Source of the DNA: Fictibacillus arsenicus
GTDB lineage: Bacteria; Bacillota; Bacilli; Bacillales; Fictibacillaceae
Assembly (NCBI RefSeq): GCF_001999465.1
Contig: NZ_MQMF01000001.1
Location: forward strand, 124,001-188,000
Length of the DNA: 64,000 bases
Direction: 5' to 3'
Shown here: piece after piece, positions 19,465 through 29,216 of the stretch
Layout of the letters: the number at the start of each line of letters is the position of its first letter
How positions within the stretch are numbered: the stretch's first letter is position 1
Made by a program: the position numbers and the translations under genes
The notes under the pieces: generated by a model
The model's database searches: none
What the model was told of the DNA's origin: nothing
Seen by the model: only the letters and a program-made list of their open reading frames with translations

Positions 19465-19466
19465 TG

Positions 19467-20156
19467 TTAAACATATCCTTTTTCCTTTAAACTTACGTAT
19501 TTTTGATCACCAATAATAATGTGATCCAGCACTTCAATTCCCAGCATTTTTCCACACTCTACTAACCTTTTAGTAACTTCTATATCTTCACGGCTTGGAG
19601 CAGGATCTCCACTGGGATGGTTGTGAAAACAAATGATAGAAGCACTTGATCGCTTCAAGCCTTCTTTGAACACTTCACGCGGATGTACGATAGAAGTGTT
19701 TAAACTGCCGATAAAAACTGTTTTCTTATGCAAAACCTGATTCTTTGTGTTCAAGTACAAACAGACAAAATGTTCCTGGTGCAAAAAGCGCAGTTCATCC
19801 ATTAAGTATCTTGCCCCATCTTCTGGTGACCGGATCGTGTACCTCTCTTCAAATTGAAGACGGCTGATCCGTTTGCCTATTTCAATAGCAGCAATTAATT
19901 CTACTGCTTTTGCAGGCCCGATGCCGTTAATTTCTTTCAGCTCGCCAATCGAAGCATCTTTCAAATGTCTTAATCCTTCAAAATGCTGAATGATATGGTG
20001 TGACAACTGTATGGCAGACATCTGTTTTGTTCCGGTACGTAAAAGGATGGCTAATAATTCATAGTTGGACAGGGTATCAGGACCGTCTTGCAACAGCCTT
20101 TCCCTCGGTCTTTCCTGTAAAGGATAATCTTTAATCATAAGCGGTTTTGTTGCCAC
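19467..20156 (-). CDS. radC: RadC-family JAB/MPN protein
   Basis: The 229-aa protein has an N-terminal UPF0758 helix-hairpin-helix part (LKEINGIGPAKAVELIAAIEIGKR) and a C-terminal JAMM metal site HNHPSGDPAPSREDIEVTKRL (its HxH and Asp ligands). The biological role is unsettled despite the radC name. It lies between maf and mreB as in B. subtilis (ysxA), 17 bases after maf. Confidence 0.92.
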   Translation of the reverse strand: MATKPLMIKDYPLQERPRERLLQDGPDTLSNYELLAILLRTGTKQMSAIQLSHHIIQHFEGLRHLKDASIGELKEINGIGPAKAVELIAAIEIGKRISRLQFEERYTIRSPEDGARYLMDELRFLHQEHFVCLYLNTKNQVLHKKTVFIGSLNTSIVHPREVFKEGLKRSSASIICFHNHPSGDPAPSREDIEVTKRLVECGKMLGIEVLDHIIIGDQKYVSLKEKGYV

Positions 20157-20173
20157 TTACGTTCCTCCCTCGT

Positions 20174-20764
20174 TTATTCAGTCTTTATGACTGACCCGGT
20201 GAAAGAAAATCCGAAATCACTAAGTGTTCTTGCCACTTTGGATAACGGCAAACCTACAACACTAAAATAATCGCCATGAATCTTTTCTACGAGTAAAGAA
20301 CCTGAACCTTGAATGCCGTAGCTTCCTGCTTTATCAAAAGGTTCACCTGTACTGATGTACCAGCGAATCGTTTCTTCGCTTAGCGGATAAAATGCCACAC
20401 TTGTCTTAACTGAAAATAAACGTTTCTTTTCTTGATCCATAATACAAACACCCGTGTAAACATCATGTGTCTGACCTGACAGCATCCTTAGCGTTTCAGC
20501 TGCTTCTTGTTCATTTTGAGGCTTCCCAAGTCGCTTGTTGCCATAAACAACAATTGTATCAGCACCTAAAATAACATCATTTGGTTTATATGTAAGTACA
20601 TCTGATGCTTTTTGTTCTGCAAGTGATTCTACCAATTGACTTGGACTGAGATTAGGATCCATTTTTTCTTCGAGTGTACTAGGATATGTTTCAAATGGAA
20701 GAAGCGTTAATGACAGAAGTTCATATCTCCGAGGTGAAGAAGAGGCTAAAATGAGGTGTTTCAT
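20174..20764 (-). CDS. maf: Maf nucleotide pyrophosphatase
   Basis: Maf proteins hydrolyse non-canonical or modified nucleoside triphosphates (dTTP/UTP type) and delay septation in Bacillus when overproduced. The family start MKHLILASSSPRRYELL fixes ATG at 20764, with AAGGTGA upstream, giving 196 aa; the frame extends unsupported to 20788. Further motifs are GADTIVVYGNKRLGKP, DVYTGVCI and GSYGIQGSG. Confidence 0.94.
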   Translation of the reverse strand: MKHLILASSSPRRYELLSLTLLPFETYPSTLEEKMDPNLSPSQLVESLAEQKASDVLTYKPNDVILGADTIVVYGNKRLGKPQNEQEAAETLRMLSGQTHDVYTGVCIMDQEKKRLFSVKTSVAFYPLSEETIRWYISTGEPFDKAGSYGIQGSGSLLVEKIHGDYFSVVGLPLSKVARTLSDFGFSFTGSVIKTE

Positions 20765-20990
20765 GTAATCACCTTTCAATTCGTTCATTGATGTTAAATT
20801 TGTACAGTTTTACAATAACAAACTTGTAAAAAATAGACAAACAGCGTCAAAAACTTACTTCTATTAGTTTTTCGGCATTTTTGGCTTTTTTATGTGGGCA
20901 AATGGCAACATTTATAGACGATTTTTGACAAATTTCTCGAAAGTGCCTAAAAAGACAGACAAAGCAGTTACAAACTACAGCAGACATAAA

Positions 20991-21018
20991 AGCAGAGAAA
21001 GGGGAGGTATCTCTGCTT
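20991..21018 (-). terminator. spoIIB terminator
   Basis: AGCAGAGA and TCTCTGCT form a stem around a 12-base loop, about 16 bases past the spoIIB stop, with T-rich flanks on both sides. The rest of the maf-spoIIB gap (20765-20990) is AT-rich and shows no gene. Confidence 0.75.
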
Positions 21019-21033
21019 TTCTAAAAAACTTTT

Positions 21034-22038
21034 CTATTTTAATGTTTGAAGCAACTGTTTATAAGATTGAAGACTATCCATAGCCTTTTGCTGAAACGCC
21101 CAGTTAAGCTCGCCTTTCTTTGTATCTTTCAATGCTAGAAAAGCACCTTCAAGCTGTTTTTCAAAATCTGAAGCAGCTTTAGCTGTTTCGCCCTTCCAGT
21201 TTTTCTTTTGGTTCTGTCCGTATTGTTTCCATTTATTAAAACCACTTAAAGTTTGATCAAGTCCGGAATCCTTAGTGCCGGGCATTTGCGAAAGGGTTAA
21301 TACATTCTGCAAAAGAATCTTGCCATTAGTGAAGTATGTTTCGTCTAAGCTGCTTGGTGTTTTTAGGTTATCGAATGAGAAAGACAGTTTTTTTACGATT
21401 GGTTTTTCCATTTTATTTTGATAGATTTCACCATAGCTTTCTAATTGGTGTTTTTCATTTGCTATCCCTACAATTACCGCAGATTTTTCATCACCAGCTG
21501 GAATGATCACTGCAGAAAAGCCATTATCTTCAATGGATTTCACAACGTCTTGAGCTCTTTCTTTTGTTGAAAACACACCAGCCTGCAGGGCTGAGAATTC
21601 TAAGTTGATGGGAGGCAATGTGACAAGTTTTTTTCCAGATGAAGACTCTTCTTTTTGAACAGGAGCCGTTTCTGCTTTAAGATTACCTGCTTCTGTTATA
21701 TCAGTTGAAAATACCATCAAAACCATAATTCCTAAAACGGTACCTGTTACTACGGCAGCCATAACTGCTGCTAAGATCTGTTTTGACAATGTTTTTCCTT
21801 TTTGAGGAAGATAAAAGCCTGTCCCTTTTTTAGAAAACAAATTCATTTTATTCCTTTTAAATACTATTTCATTTTTCTTTAACGGTTCTGCAAGCACCAT
21901 GTATTTATCTTTATCTAGAACTTCAATAGCCGCTGCTACCTCATTGCTCGAATGCTCTTGATCGTTGTGGGATTTACTTTCACTATATCGTTGTTCCTTC
22001 CCATTTATTAATATCGAAATCTCGTGTTTCAAGCTCAT
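21034..22038 (-). CDS. spoIIB: SpoIIB, sporulation septum protein with SPOR domain
   Basis: SpoIIB localises to the sporulation septum and helps engulfment. The 334-aa protein has a cytoplasmic N-terminal part, one membrane segment (about 87-110, ILAAVMAAVVTGTVLGIMVL) and a peptidoglycan-binding SPOR domain (FSALQAGVFSTKERAQDVV to AVIVGIAN). The C-terminal part is poorly conserved. Its position before maf and radC matches B. subtilis, although comC, which normally precedes it, is replaced here. Confidence 0.88.
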   Translation of the reverse strand: MSLKHEISILINGKEQRYSESKSHNDQEHSSNEVAAAIEVLDKDKYMVLAEPLKKNEIVFKRNKMNLFSKKGTGFYLPQKGKTLSKQILAAVMAAVVTGTVLGIMVLMVFSTDITEAGNLKAETAPVQKEESSSGKKLVTLPPINLEFSALQAGVFSTKERAQDVVKSIEDNGFSAVIIPAGDEKSAVIVGIANEKHQLESYGEIYQNKMEKPIVKKLSFSFDNLKTPSSLDETYFTNGKILLQNVLTLSQMPGTKDSGLDQTLSGFNKWKQYGQNQKKNWKGETAKAASDFEKQLEGAFLALKDTKKGELNWAFQQKAMDSLQSYKQLLQTLK

Positions 22039-22118
22039 CCGCTCCTCTCTAGCATCTACTAAATCATATGCAAATTAAAATTTAATAGAACTGAAAAAGC
22101 AGATTCTAATTCAAAAAA

Positions 22119-22427
22119 AGGCTGTTTTCGTAAACATTGTTGTTCTTATAAGTAGTTGATTTCCGTTCCAGGTTTGCTTCGCTTTCCGCGGGGCGTACGG
22201 TGAGCCCCCTCGCCGCTTTGCGCCATTGAGTGGTCTCACCTGACCGCTTCATGGAAGTATCCAGGCTCCTGCGTCTACAAGTAAATGCTACCGATGCGAG
22301 CTTACTCGTCGCATGCCTAGCGAGAGGCTTCTCAGGTGGTAGGCACGCACCTTTCACTCCAATCAACTTGTCAGTGAAGGAAATAAACAAAAGTACTTAA
22401 AAGCAACAATCTTTTAAAAAAGAGCCT
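22119..22427. repeat. Dispersed intergenic repeat, copy A (long form)
   Basis: The outer ends are GGCTGTTTTC at 22120 and an AGAGCC-type end at about 22424. The core runs from GTTGATT (22155) to AATCAAC (22367) and includes TTTCCGCGGGGCGTACGGTG. It has an extra internal segment compared with the other copies. Its right half (CCTAGCGAGAGGCTTC and AGGCACGCACC) matches copy B at 32795. It occupies most of the spoIIB-GGDEF gap (22039-22479). Confidence 0.88.
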
Positions 22428-22440
22428 TAAAAAAGAGGCA

Positions 22441-22473
22441 TAAAAAAAGACCCCAGATCAATTCCTGAAGTCT
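22441..22473 (-). terminator. Terminator of the GGDEF gene
   Basis: On the minus strand GACTTCAG pairs with CTGGGGTC (two G-U pairs) around an 8-base loop, followed by seven T residues. It lies immediately past the stop of the GGDEF gene. Confidence 0.85.
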
Positions 22474-22479
22474 TCACTA

Positions 22480-24201
22480 TTATCCTATATAAGCTGCCAC
22501 TTTGTTGCGGCCTTGCTGTTTTGCACCTGTATACATGGCTCTGTCGGCATTTCTTATTAATGTTAAAGGGTCTTCTCCTTGATGAGGGGCGGTAGCTACT
22601 CCAATACTCGCAGTTATGTATATCTTATGTTTACTCTGATCGGTTAAATCGTTGTGGATTTCAAATCCATTGTCCGAAATCACAGAACGAAGCTGTTCCG
22701 CTATTTCTAAACATTCTTTTTCGCCAGATTCAGGCAGAAGAATAATAAATTCTTCCCCGCCATATCGCGCTACTGTTCCTCGTTCACCAATAAAATCCTC
22801 CAGCCTTCGAGCGAGCATTATGAGTACATCATTACCGCTTTGATGACCGTACGAATCATTTACTGCTTTAAAATGATCGATATCTAGCAATATAACAGAG
22901 AATTGTTTTCTGAAATATTCGTAGTTGTTATACATATTTGCCAGAAGATCCTCAAAGTACCTGTAATTATAGAGACCTGTTAATGGACACTGCTCACTTT
23001 TGAGCTTTGTGGATTCATAGTTTCTAGCATTATCAATGGCAACTGCTAAATAGTTTGCTAAAATCTCTAAAATAATCAGGTGATGTTTTTGATAGGCATG
23101 TTTTTTCTTAGAAGCAAAAGTAATAATGCCAACAATTTTTTGGTTTCGGATCATAGGAACTGCCACTACAGATTCTGCTTTACTCTGAAAAAAGGTTTCA
23201 GATATTTCTCTCCAGGCTTTGATTTTGCAGTATCTTATACTTTTACCTGTAGACCAGACTTTTCCGCTGATCGCTTCATGCTTTTTAATAGGGACAGAAG
23301 CTAAAATACCTTCTTCACTTTCATACTTTCTTATAATTTTCAAATGTTCACCCGCATCTGCGTCATAAATAAAGGCAAAATCAACAGACATAAATGCAAC
23401 AAGTTTTTCAATAAAAATATCTAAAATAGGATTTACTTTTAAATGTTCCGAAAGCTGCTGTCCAATTTCGCTCGCTTTTTGCAAAGAAACATTGATCTGT
23501 TCACTCGAATGATAGAGTTTAATGATAAATGAAAGTGATACAAACGGTAGCCCTACATAAAAAATAGCAGGCTGTCCTAATTGGGAGTATAGAACGTAAA
23601 GCATCAATCCAACTGGTATAGCAAGGACTTCTGAAACTAGATCCCATAATGCATCTCGTTCAATAAAACGACTGGATTGCTCGTAAAGCACAGTAATAAT
23701 GAAGTACAATCCAACATGATTCAGTATTAATCCTGTGAGAACATACCCAAACACAGGTATTAAATTGATCGATTCATTTAAGTCAAATGCTCCTGTTTCC
23801 CCGCCAAGAAAGTAAAAAACACTCGCTTCGCAAATGATAATCCATGAAAACATAAGCGTATTGGCCATATATCTGTAATACTCTTTGAAAATATGAACTT
23901 TAAGTGATAAAAACATAGCAATTACAGATATAAGTGTCATAGATAAAGCAACTGTTAAACCATAGTATAAAAAGACAGCTAAATTTATACCTGACATAAA
24001 AGAGATATTTGTATTAAGAACCCTAATAGGAAACATAGAAACAATAATTGCTAAAACCGCAATTATGCCCAAGTCGATCAATTTTAAATCCGGCTGGTTA
24101 TTGGTCATTTGAACGGCAGTCCACCAAGCCAAAGGGAATAAAATCAGCCATGCAGCTATTACATATTTGCGTTTTCTCATATTGTTCATCTGTGATTCCA
24201 T
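22480..24201 (-). CDS. Membrane GAF-GGDEF protein, putative diguanylate cyclase
   Basis: The 573-aa protein has about six to eight membrane segments (12-230), a GAF domain (about 250-392) and a GGDEF domain (about 400-573) with an intact GGEEF active site at 481-485. An RxxD product-inhibition site at the usual place before it is not seen. It probably makes cyclic di-GMP in response to a signal at the membrane or GAF domain. An AGGGGAGGG ribosome site precedes the ATG. It stands between folC and spoIIB where B. subtilis has comC, and has its own terminator. The signal it senses cannot be told. Confidence 0.88.
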   Translation of the reverse strand: MESQMNNMRKRKYVIAAWLILFPLAWWTAVQMTNNQPDLKLIDLGIIAVLAIIVSMFPIRVLNTNISFMSGINLAVFLYYGLTVALSMTLISVIAMFLSLKVHIFKEYYRYMANTLMFSWIIICEASVFYFLGGETGAFDLNESINLIPVFGYVLTGLILNHVGLYFIITVLYEQSSRFIERDALWDLVSEVLAIPVGLMLYVLYSQLGQPAIFYVGLPFVSLSFIIKLYHSSEQINVSLQKASEIGQQLSEHLKVNPILDIFIEKLVAFMSVDFAFIYDADAGEHLKIIRKYESEEGILASVPIKKHEAISGKVWSTGKSIRYCKIKAWREISETFFQSKAESVVAVPMIRNQKIVGIITFASKKKHAYQKHHLIILEILANYLAVAIDNARNYESTKLKSEQCPLTGLYNYRYFEDLLANMYNNYEYFRKQFSVILLDIDHFKAVNDSYGHQSGNDVLIMLARRLEDFIGERGTVARYGGEEFIILLPESGEKECLEIAEQLRSVISDNGFEIHNDLTDQSKHKIYITASIGVATAPHQGEDPLTLIRNADRAMYTGAKQQGRNKVAAYIG

Positions 24202-24303
24202 GGCTTTTCCCTCCCCTATTAAGGTTTATATACACATCTATTTTACTAGTACATTTATCTTATCTTTTTATTTTATCAAAAGTTCAAAAAATTACAATAA
24301 ATG

Positions 24304-25599
24304 TTATTCCATATTCTGAAAACTTTTTCTAACCTCTGAAATAAAGTAAAGAGATCCCGTAATGATCAGAACATCCTCATTTTTGAGTTTCTTCTTTATC
24401 TCTTCTAAAGCTGCATTCCAATTAGAGTTTGAATATGACCTTTGAAAAGGACTTTCTTCCTGCAACTGTTCTGCAGACGCTGCTCTCGGAAAATTAAATG
24501 TAGTGAAATAAGCCTCATATATAATGTTCTCAAGCTCTATCATCATGTTTTTATAAGCCTTATCATGCAATGCCGCGAACAATAAATAGATCTTTCTGTC
24601 TTTATAATGATTTTCAATTGTTTGTTTGAGTGCTTGTATCCCTTGATGGTTGTGAGCACCGTCAATGATTATATCGGGTGAAGAAGAAACTTTTTCAAAC
24701 CTTCCCGCCCAATTTGCACGAAATAATCCGGTTTTAATTTGTTCGTGATCAATTCTATAAAAATCCTTTTCTGCCAAATATTCAACAGCAGCCAGCGCAA
24801 GCCCGGCATTTTTCACCTGATGGATTCCTTTCATCGATATTTCCGCAGAGAAATTTGATTCCTCAAGTCCTGTGTATAAAAACTCTTCTCCCCAGTCAGA
24901 ACTTTTCATGTGATGGATTGAAAAATGTTTGCCAATTATAAAGGCATCCGAATCCATTGTATTAGCCTTTTTCTTTATCACCTTTAAAGCTTCAATCTGT
25001 TCAACGGATGTGATTACCGGCACTTCTTTTTTTATGATCCCTGCTTTTTGAAAGGCAATTTCCTCAATGGTGTTCCCTAAAATCCCCATATGGTCATATC
25101 CAATATTTGAAATCAGACTCAAGATCGGTGTAATCACATTTGTGGAATCATATAAACCGCCTAATCCTGTTTCATAAATAACAATATCCGGCTGCTTATC
25201 TGCAAAATATAGCAATGATATAACAGTAATCACTTCAAACTCTGTCGGACTTCCCAGTGAGGTTTCAGATAGTTCTTCTACTAATGGTTTAAGCAGTTTT
25301 GCGTATTCCAGCAGATCCTGATTTTTAATAGGTATTTTATTAATTGAAACTCTTTCGTTAAAAGTGATGAGGTATGGTGAAGTAAAGGTGCCAACATTGT
25401 AGCCAGCTTCATTAAAAATGCTTCGTAAATATTCAACAGTAGATCCTTTTCCGTTTGTTCCGGCAATATGTATACATTTAATTTTCCCCTCAGGGTTCCC
25501 TGTTCTTTGCAGCAGCCATTCCACTCTCTTTAATCCTGGCTTTATACCAAACTTCAATAAACCATGTATCCATGTTAATGCTTCATTATAAGAATTCAA
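24304..25599 (-). CDS. folC: Folylpolyglutamate synthase / dihydrofolate synthase
   Basis: FolC adds glutamate to dihydropteroate or folates using ATP. The 431-aa protein has the Mur-ligase fold with P-loop GTNGKGSTVEYL (about 48-59), the SPYLITFNERVSIN segment, YETGLGGLYDSTN and IIDGAHNHQGI. It follows valS by about 80 bases, with a valS terminator between, as in B. subtilis valS-folC. Confidence 0.95.
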   Translation of the reverse strand: MNSYNEALTWIHGLLKFGIKPGLKRVEWLLQRTGNPEGKIKCIHIAGTNGKGSTVEYLRSIFNEAGYNVGTFTSPYLITFNERVSINKIPIKNQDLLEYAKLLKPLVEELSETSLGSPTEFEVITVISLLYFADKQPDIVIYETGLGGLYDSTNVITPILSLISNIGYDHMGILGNTIEEIAFQKAGIIKKEVPVITSVEQIEALKVIKKKANTMDSDAFIIGKHFSIHHMKSSDWGEEFLYTGLEESNFSAEISMKGIHQVKNAGLALAAVEYLAEKDFYRIDHEQIKTGLFRANWAGRFEKVSSSPDIIIDGAHNHQGIQALKQTIENHYKDRKIYLLFAALHDKAYKNMMIELENIIYEAYFTTFNFPRAASAEQLQEESPFQRSYSNSNWNAALEEIKKKLKNEDVLIITGSLYFISEVRKSFQNME

Positions 25600-25623
25600 A
25601 TTTAAGCCCGCCTTTCATAACCT

Positions 25624-25660
25624 AAAAAGAAGGCGAATCCTGCATAAAAAGGATCCGCCT
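25624..25660 (-). terminator. valS terminator
   Basis: GGCGAATCCT (25632-25641) and AGGATCCGCC (25650-25659) form a 10-bp stem (one mismatch), followed by a minus-strand TTCTTTTTAGG. folC just beyond may be reached by read-through. Confidence 0.87.
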
Positions 25661-25677
25661 CATAATCATCAATGCTG

Positions 25678-28326
25678 TTAGCTTTGAAGCTCTTTAATAC
25701 GTGCCTGAACATTATCATATTTTTCTTGATAATCGCTTTCTTTTGCACGTTCTTCAGCAATAACCTTTTCAGGTGCTTTTTTCATAAAACCTTCGTTGCT
25801 TAATTTTTTCTGTACACGCTCTACTTCTTTTGAATATTTTTCTGCTTCTTTTTCAAGACGCTTAACCTCTTCTTCAATATTCAGCAATCCTTCAAGTGGA
25901 AGATACATTTCAAGCCCAGTTAAAACAGTACTCATGCTTTTTTCTGGTGCAGAGATCTCATCAGATATTAACAGCTCGCTAGGATTGCAAAAACGTACTA
26001 AATAGCTGCGATTTGTATCCAGAGCTTTTAAGATCTCTTTATTTTTCGGCTTGATCTGAAGTTCGATCGGTTTACTCGGTGCAACATTCATTTCTGAGCG
26101 TATATTACGAACAGAACGAATCACTTCAGTAACAAGAGCAAATTCATTTGCAGCTTCCGGGAAATGAAGGTCATCTCGTTTTACCGGCCAAGAGGCAACA
26201 GTGATAGATTCGCCTTCATGAGGCAGATGCTGCCAGATTTCTTCTGTAATAAACGGCATGAACGGGTGAAGTAATCGAAGTGTCTGATCAAGCACATAAG
26301 CCAAAACAGAACGAGTAGTTTTCTTAGCTTCTTCATCTTCTCCATACAGCGGAAGTTTTGCCATCTCGATATACCAGTCACAAAAATCATCCCAGATGAA
26401 GTTATAAAGAAGACGTCCAACTTCTCCAAACTCATAAGCATCGATAAGTCTTGTAATGTTTTCTGACGTTTCGTTCAATCGAGTCAGAATCCATTTGTCA
26501 GCAAGTGACTTTTTGCCGCTTAAGTCAATCTCATCGTATTGCATGCCATCCATGTTCATAAGTGCAAAACGCGATGCGTTCCAAATTTTATTGGCAAAGT
26601 TCCATGTAGACTCAACTTTTTCCCAATAGAATCGAAGGTCGTTTCCTGGAGAACTTCCGGTTGTTAAGAAAAAGCGTAATGCGTCTGCACCGTACTTCTC
26701 GATAACATCCATCGGATCAACACCGTTTCCAAGAGACTTACTCATCTTGCGCCCTTCTGAATCACGAACAAGTCCATGGATTAAAACATCATTAAATGGC
26801 TTTTGTTCAGTGAACTCAAGCGATTGGAAGATCATTCTTGATACCCAGAACGAAATAATATCATATCCCGTTACAAGGACATTGCCAGGGAAGTAGCGTT
26901 TAAGATCAGCCGATTCTTCATCCGGCCAGCCCATTGTTGAAAATGGCCAAAGAGCTGATGAGAACCAAGTATCTAAAACATCTGTATCCTGCTCCCAATT
27001 TTCAGGGTCACTAGGTTCTGTCTTTCCAACGTAGATTTCACCTGTTTCTTTATGGAACCAAGCCGGGATACGATGTCCCCACCATAGCTGTCGTGAAATA
27101 CACCAGTCACGTATGTTTTCAATCCAGCGCATATACGTGTTTTCAAAACGATCTGGTACGAAATTAACTTTGTTTTCGCTGTTTTGAAGCTTGATTGCTT
27201 CTTCTGCTAACGGCTTCATTTTTACGAACCATTGTGTAGATAAGTACGGCTCTACAACAGCACCGCTTCTTTCAGAGTGTCCAACCGAATGTATATGCTC
27301 TTCAATTTTAAACAGAACTCCTTGATCCTGGAGATCTTTTACAATTTGCTTTCGGCACTCGAAACGGTCAAGCCCTTGATAATTCCCGGCGTTTTCGTTC
27401 ATCTTTCCGCCTTCGTCCATTACCAAGATACGTTCCAGATTGTGTCTGTTTCCAATCTCAAAGTCGTTCGGGTCATGAGCAGGTGTAATTTTGACTGCAC
27501 CTGAACCAAATTCCATGTCTACGTAATCATCACCTACGATTTCAATCTCACGTCCAACGATTGGCAAGATTGCTTTCTTGCCGATTAGGTGCTGATAGCG
27601 CTCATCTTTCGGATGTACTGCGATAGCTGTATCACCGAGCATTGTTTCAGGGCGAGTTGTAGCTACTTCAATATGTCCAGAACCATCTGCAAGAGGATAT
27701 TTCATATGATAGAAAGCACCTTGAACGTCCTGGTGAATAACTTCTATATCAGAAAGTGCTGTTTTTGTTTGGGGATCCCAGTTGATGATGTATTCGCCAC
27801 GATAAATCAGACCTTTTTCATATAGCGTTACAAATACTTCTTTTACCGCTTCTGAAAGGCCCTCGTCTAATGTGAAACGTTCACGGGAGTAGTCTAATCC
27901 AAGACCAAGTTTTGCCCATTGCTGACGGATAAATTCAGCATATTCTTCTTTCCATTCCCATGACTTCTCAAGGAACTTTTCACGGCCAAGATCATAGCGG
28001 GAAATTCCCTCTTCACGAAGCTTTCCTTCCACCTTTGCTTGAGTTGCAATACCTGCGTGATCCATTCCAGGCAGCCATAAAACATCATAGCCTTGCATGC
28101 GTTTTGTACGTGTAAGAATGTCTTGCAATGCAGTATCCCAAGCATGACCAAGGTGAAGCTTTCCAGTAACATTCGGCGGGGGAATTACAATCGTATATGG
28201 CTCTTTCTCTTTTTCGCCTTTTGCTTCAAAAAATTTACCCTTCAACCAGAATTCATAACGGTTTTCTTCTGTTGCCTTCGGATCGTACTTTGTCGGCATG
28301 GTCAGTTCTTTCTGTTCGTTCGTCAT
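25678..28326 (-). CDS. valS: Valyl-tRNA synthetase
   Basis: ValS charges tRNA-Val and edits misactivated threonine. The class I signatures are HLGHAWD (in [15 protein letters not shown]) and KMSKS ([10 protein letters not shown]). The CP1 editing domain, anticodon-binding domain and C-terminal coiled coil (about 810-882) are all present in about 882 aa. ATG at 28326 is chosen with GGAGG 7 bases upstream; the adjacent ATG at 28329 is equally possible. The frame upstream to 28368 overlaps the T-box terminator and is not coding. Transcription is controlled by a valine T-box. Confidence 0.97.
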   Translation of the reverse strand: MTNEQKELTMPTKYDPKATEENRYEFWLKGKFFEAKGEKEKEPYTIVIPPPNVTGKLHLGHAWDTALQDILTRTKRMQGYDVLWLPGMDHAGIATQAKVEGKLREEGISRYDLGREKFLEKSWEWKEEYAEFIRQQWAKLGLGLDYSRERFTLDEGLSEAVKEVFVTLYEKGLIYRGEYIINWDPQTKTALSDIEVIHQDVQGAFYHMKYPLADGSGHIEVATTRPETMLGDTAIAVHPKDERYQHLIGKKAILPIVGREIEIVGDDYVDMEFGSGAVKITPAHDPNDFEIGNRHNLERILVMDEGGKMNENAGNYQGLDRFECRKQIVKDLQDQGVLFKIEEHIHSVGHSERSGAVVEPYLSTQWFVKMKPLAEEAIKLQNSENKVNFVPDRFENTYMRWIENIRDWCISRQLWWGHRIPAWFHKETGEIYVGKTEPSDPENWEQDTDVLDTWFSSALWPFSTMGWPDEESADLKRYFPGNVLVTGYDIISFWVSRMIFQSLEFTEQKPFNDVLIHGLVRDSEGRKMSKSLGNGVDPMDVIEKYGADALRFFLTTGSSPGNDLRFYWEKVESTWNFANKIWNASRFALMNMDGMQYDEIDLSGKKSLADKWILTRLNETSENITRLIDAYEFGEVGRLLYNFIWDDFCDWYIEMAKLPLYGEDEEAKKTTRSVLAYVLDQTLRLLHPFMPFITEEIWQHLPHEGESITVASWPVKRDDLHFPEAANEFALVTEVIRSVRNIRSEMNVAPSKPIELQIKPKNKEILKALDTNRSYLVRFCNPSELLISDEISAPEKSMSTVLTGLEMYLPLEGLLNIEEEVKRLEKEAEKYSKEVERVQKKLSNEGFMKKAPEKVIAEERAKESDYQEKYDNVQARIKELQS

Positions 28327-28339
28327 CATTTCTCCTCCT

Positions 28340-28610
28340 TTTATTGCTAAAAAACAAAAAAAGCCCAATCGTCATAAAGGACGAAAGGACTGTTCCGCGG
28401 TACCACCTTAATTTACGGCAAGTTTAAATAAACATGCTGTACTCTTAATTGATAACGGATTTACCGTCTTCTTCTACTTCATTGTTCAAAGAAGATGCTC
28501 AAGGGCGACTTCCAACCAACTGGCCTTAAGGATTCTTTCAGCAGATGAATCCTCTCTCTAAAAGGTGTTGCATTTGTACTATTCCCTGTCTACGCACAAT
28601 ATAGAATCTG
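28340..28610 (-). promoter_or_regulatory. T-box riboswitch of valS (specifier GTC, Val)
   Basis: The leader contains the T-box AAGGTGGTACCGCG (28396-28409), AGTA and AGAGAG motifs of stem I, and a terminator (CCTTTCGTC/GACGATTGGG then seven T residues) just before valS. In the specifier loop GGAA-GTC-GCC, the GTC at 28507-28509 is a valine codon. Uncharged tRNA-Val should stabilise the antiterminator and allow valS transcription. Confidence 0.93.
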
Positions 28611-28617
28611 ATTATAT

Positions 28618-28645
28618 TTTATACAAGAGTGCTAATTTTAGTCAA
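28618..28645 (-). promoter_or_regulatory. Promoter of valS T-box transcript
   Basis: Minus-strand TTGACT (28640-28645) and TATAAA (28618-28623) are separated by 16 bases and lie directly upstream of the leader. A second TATAAT-like hexamer a few bases downstream has poor spacing. Confidence 0.65.
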
Positions 28646-28752
28646 TAGGATAACCTTAACTTGTAAAAGTTATTCTATGCACAAAAATATATTTGGTGAA
28701 GCCCGTCTTTCACGTCTTTATCCGTGTTGCATAAGTTATTAAAAAGGGGCGA

Positions 28753-28962
28753 ATGGGGGGCTTCTTCTTGGCTCGGAGATATTTTAGGAAAGCCCGCTTT
28801 CCTGGCTGGCTTCTAACCGTTAAGAACACAATTAGACAATTAACAGTTCCGCTTATTATCTTTCAGCTGATCCGGACTTTATTATTTCCTTCAGCAGCAG
28901 ATTTTTTCATAATCTTGATTCTCCTTGCATTGCATTTTGGTTTTGCGAATGATTTTTTCTGA
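28753..28962 (+). CDS. Small putative membrane protein
   Basis: A 69-aa frame on the opposite strand in the long valS-ysxE gap (28646-29199). It has a basic N-terminus and a strongly hydrophobic stretch from about residue 32 (VPLIIFQLIRTLLFP and FFIILILLALHFGF). An AAGGGG site precedes ATG; a TTG eight codons on, after GGGGGG, is an alternative start. The amino-acid pattern looks like a real small membrane protein, but I do not recognise a family and no promoter or terminator is clear. Confidence 0.5.
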   Translation: MGGFFLARRYFRKARFPGWLLTVKNTIRQLTVPLIIFQLIRTLLFPSAADFFIILILLALHFGFANDFF

Positions 28963-29060
28963 TGATTGGTTATGTTTAGAAACTGGAGGGTATATGATAA
29001 GTGAACATTGTGAGATGTTGTCGAAGTTTGTTTAAAATTTTTTATGTGTGGAATTAATTC

Positions 29061-29123
29061 GAATTACCGTTGATAAAATAACAATTACCGTGGATAAATG
29101 ATTAATTACCCTGTAATAAAACC
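29061..29123. repeat. Degenerate ~21-nt tandem repeat in the ysxE-valS gap
   Basis: Three imperfect units share AATTACCGTTGATAAAATAA-like text at about 21-nt spacing (29061, 29082 and 29104), with a more decayed fourth (about 29125). The surrounding 28963-29178 shows no gene. Confidence 0.55.
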
Positions 29124-29178
29124 TGAATATACCCTGTCCCGTATAACACTTGGTCATTTTAAACAGCTCAAATCAAAC

Positions 29179-29216
29179 AAGAAGATCACATATATGGTGC
29201 TATATGTGATCTTCTT
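29179..29216 (-). terminator. Terminator overlapping the ysxE 3' end
   Basis: A perfect 16-bp stem (29179-29194 with 29201-29216) has a 6-base loop. On the minus strand the first arm is the last coding triplets of ysxE (E-E-D-H-I-stop), and the second arm is followed by a T-rich tail. Confidence 0.9.

Noticed and set aside
22106-22390. 94-aa minus-strand frame between spoIIB and the GGDEF gene
   Set aside because: It translates dispersed repeat copy A. The same kind of frame appears at 58471-58656, 32737-32919 and 8818-9066 in the other copies, so it is a repeat artefact.
28998-29039. Tiny 13-codon frame after GGAGGG in the ysxE-valS gap
   Set aside because: Spacing from the ribosome site is too short, there are no following motifs, and it is too small to support.
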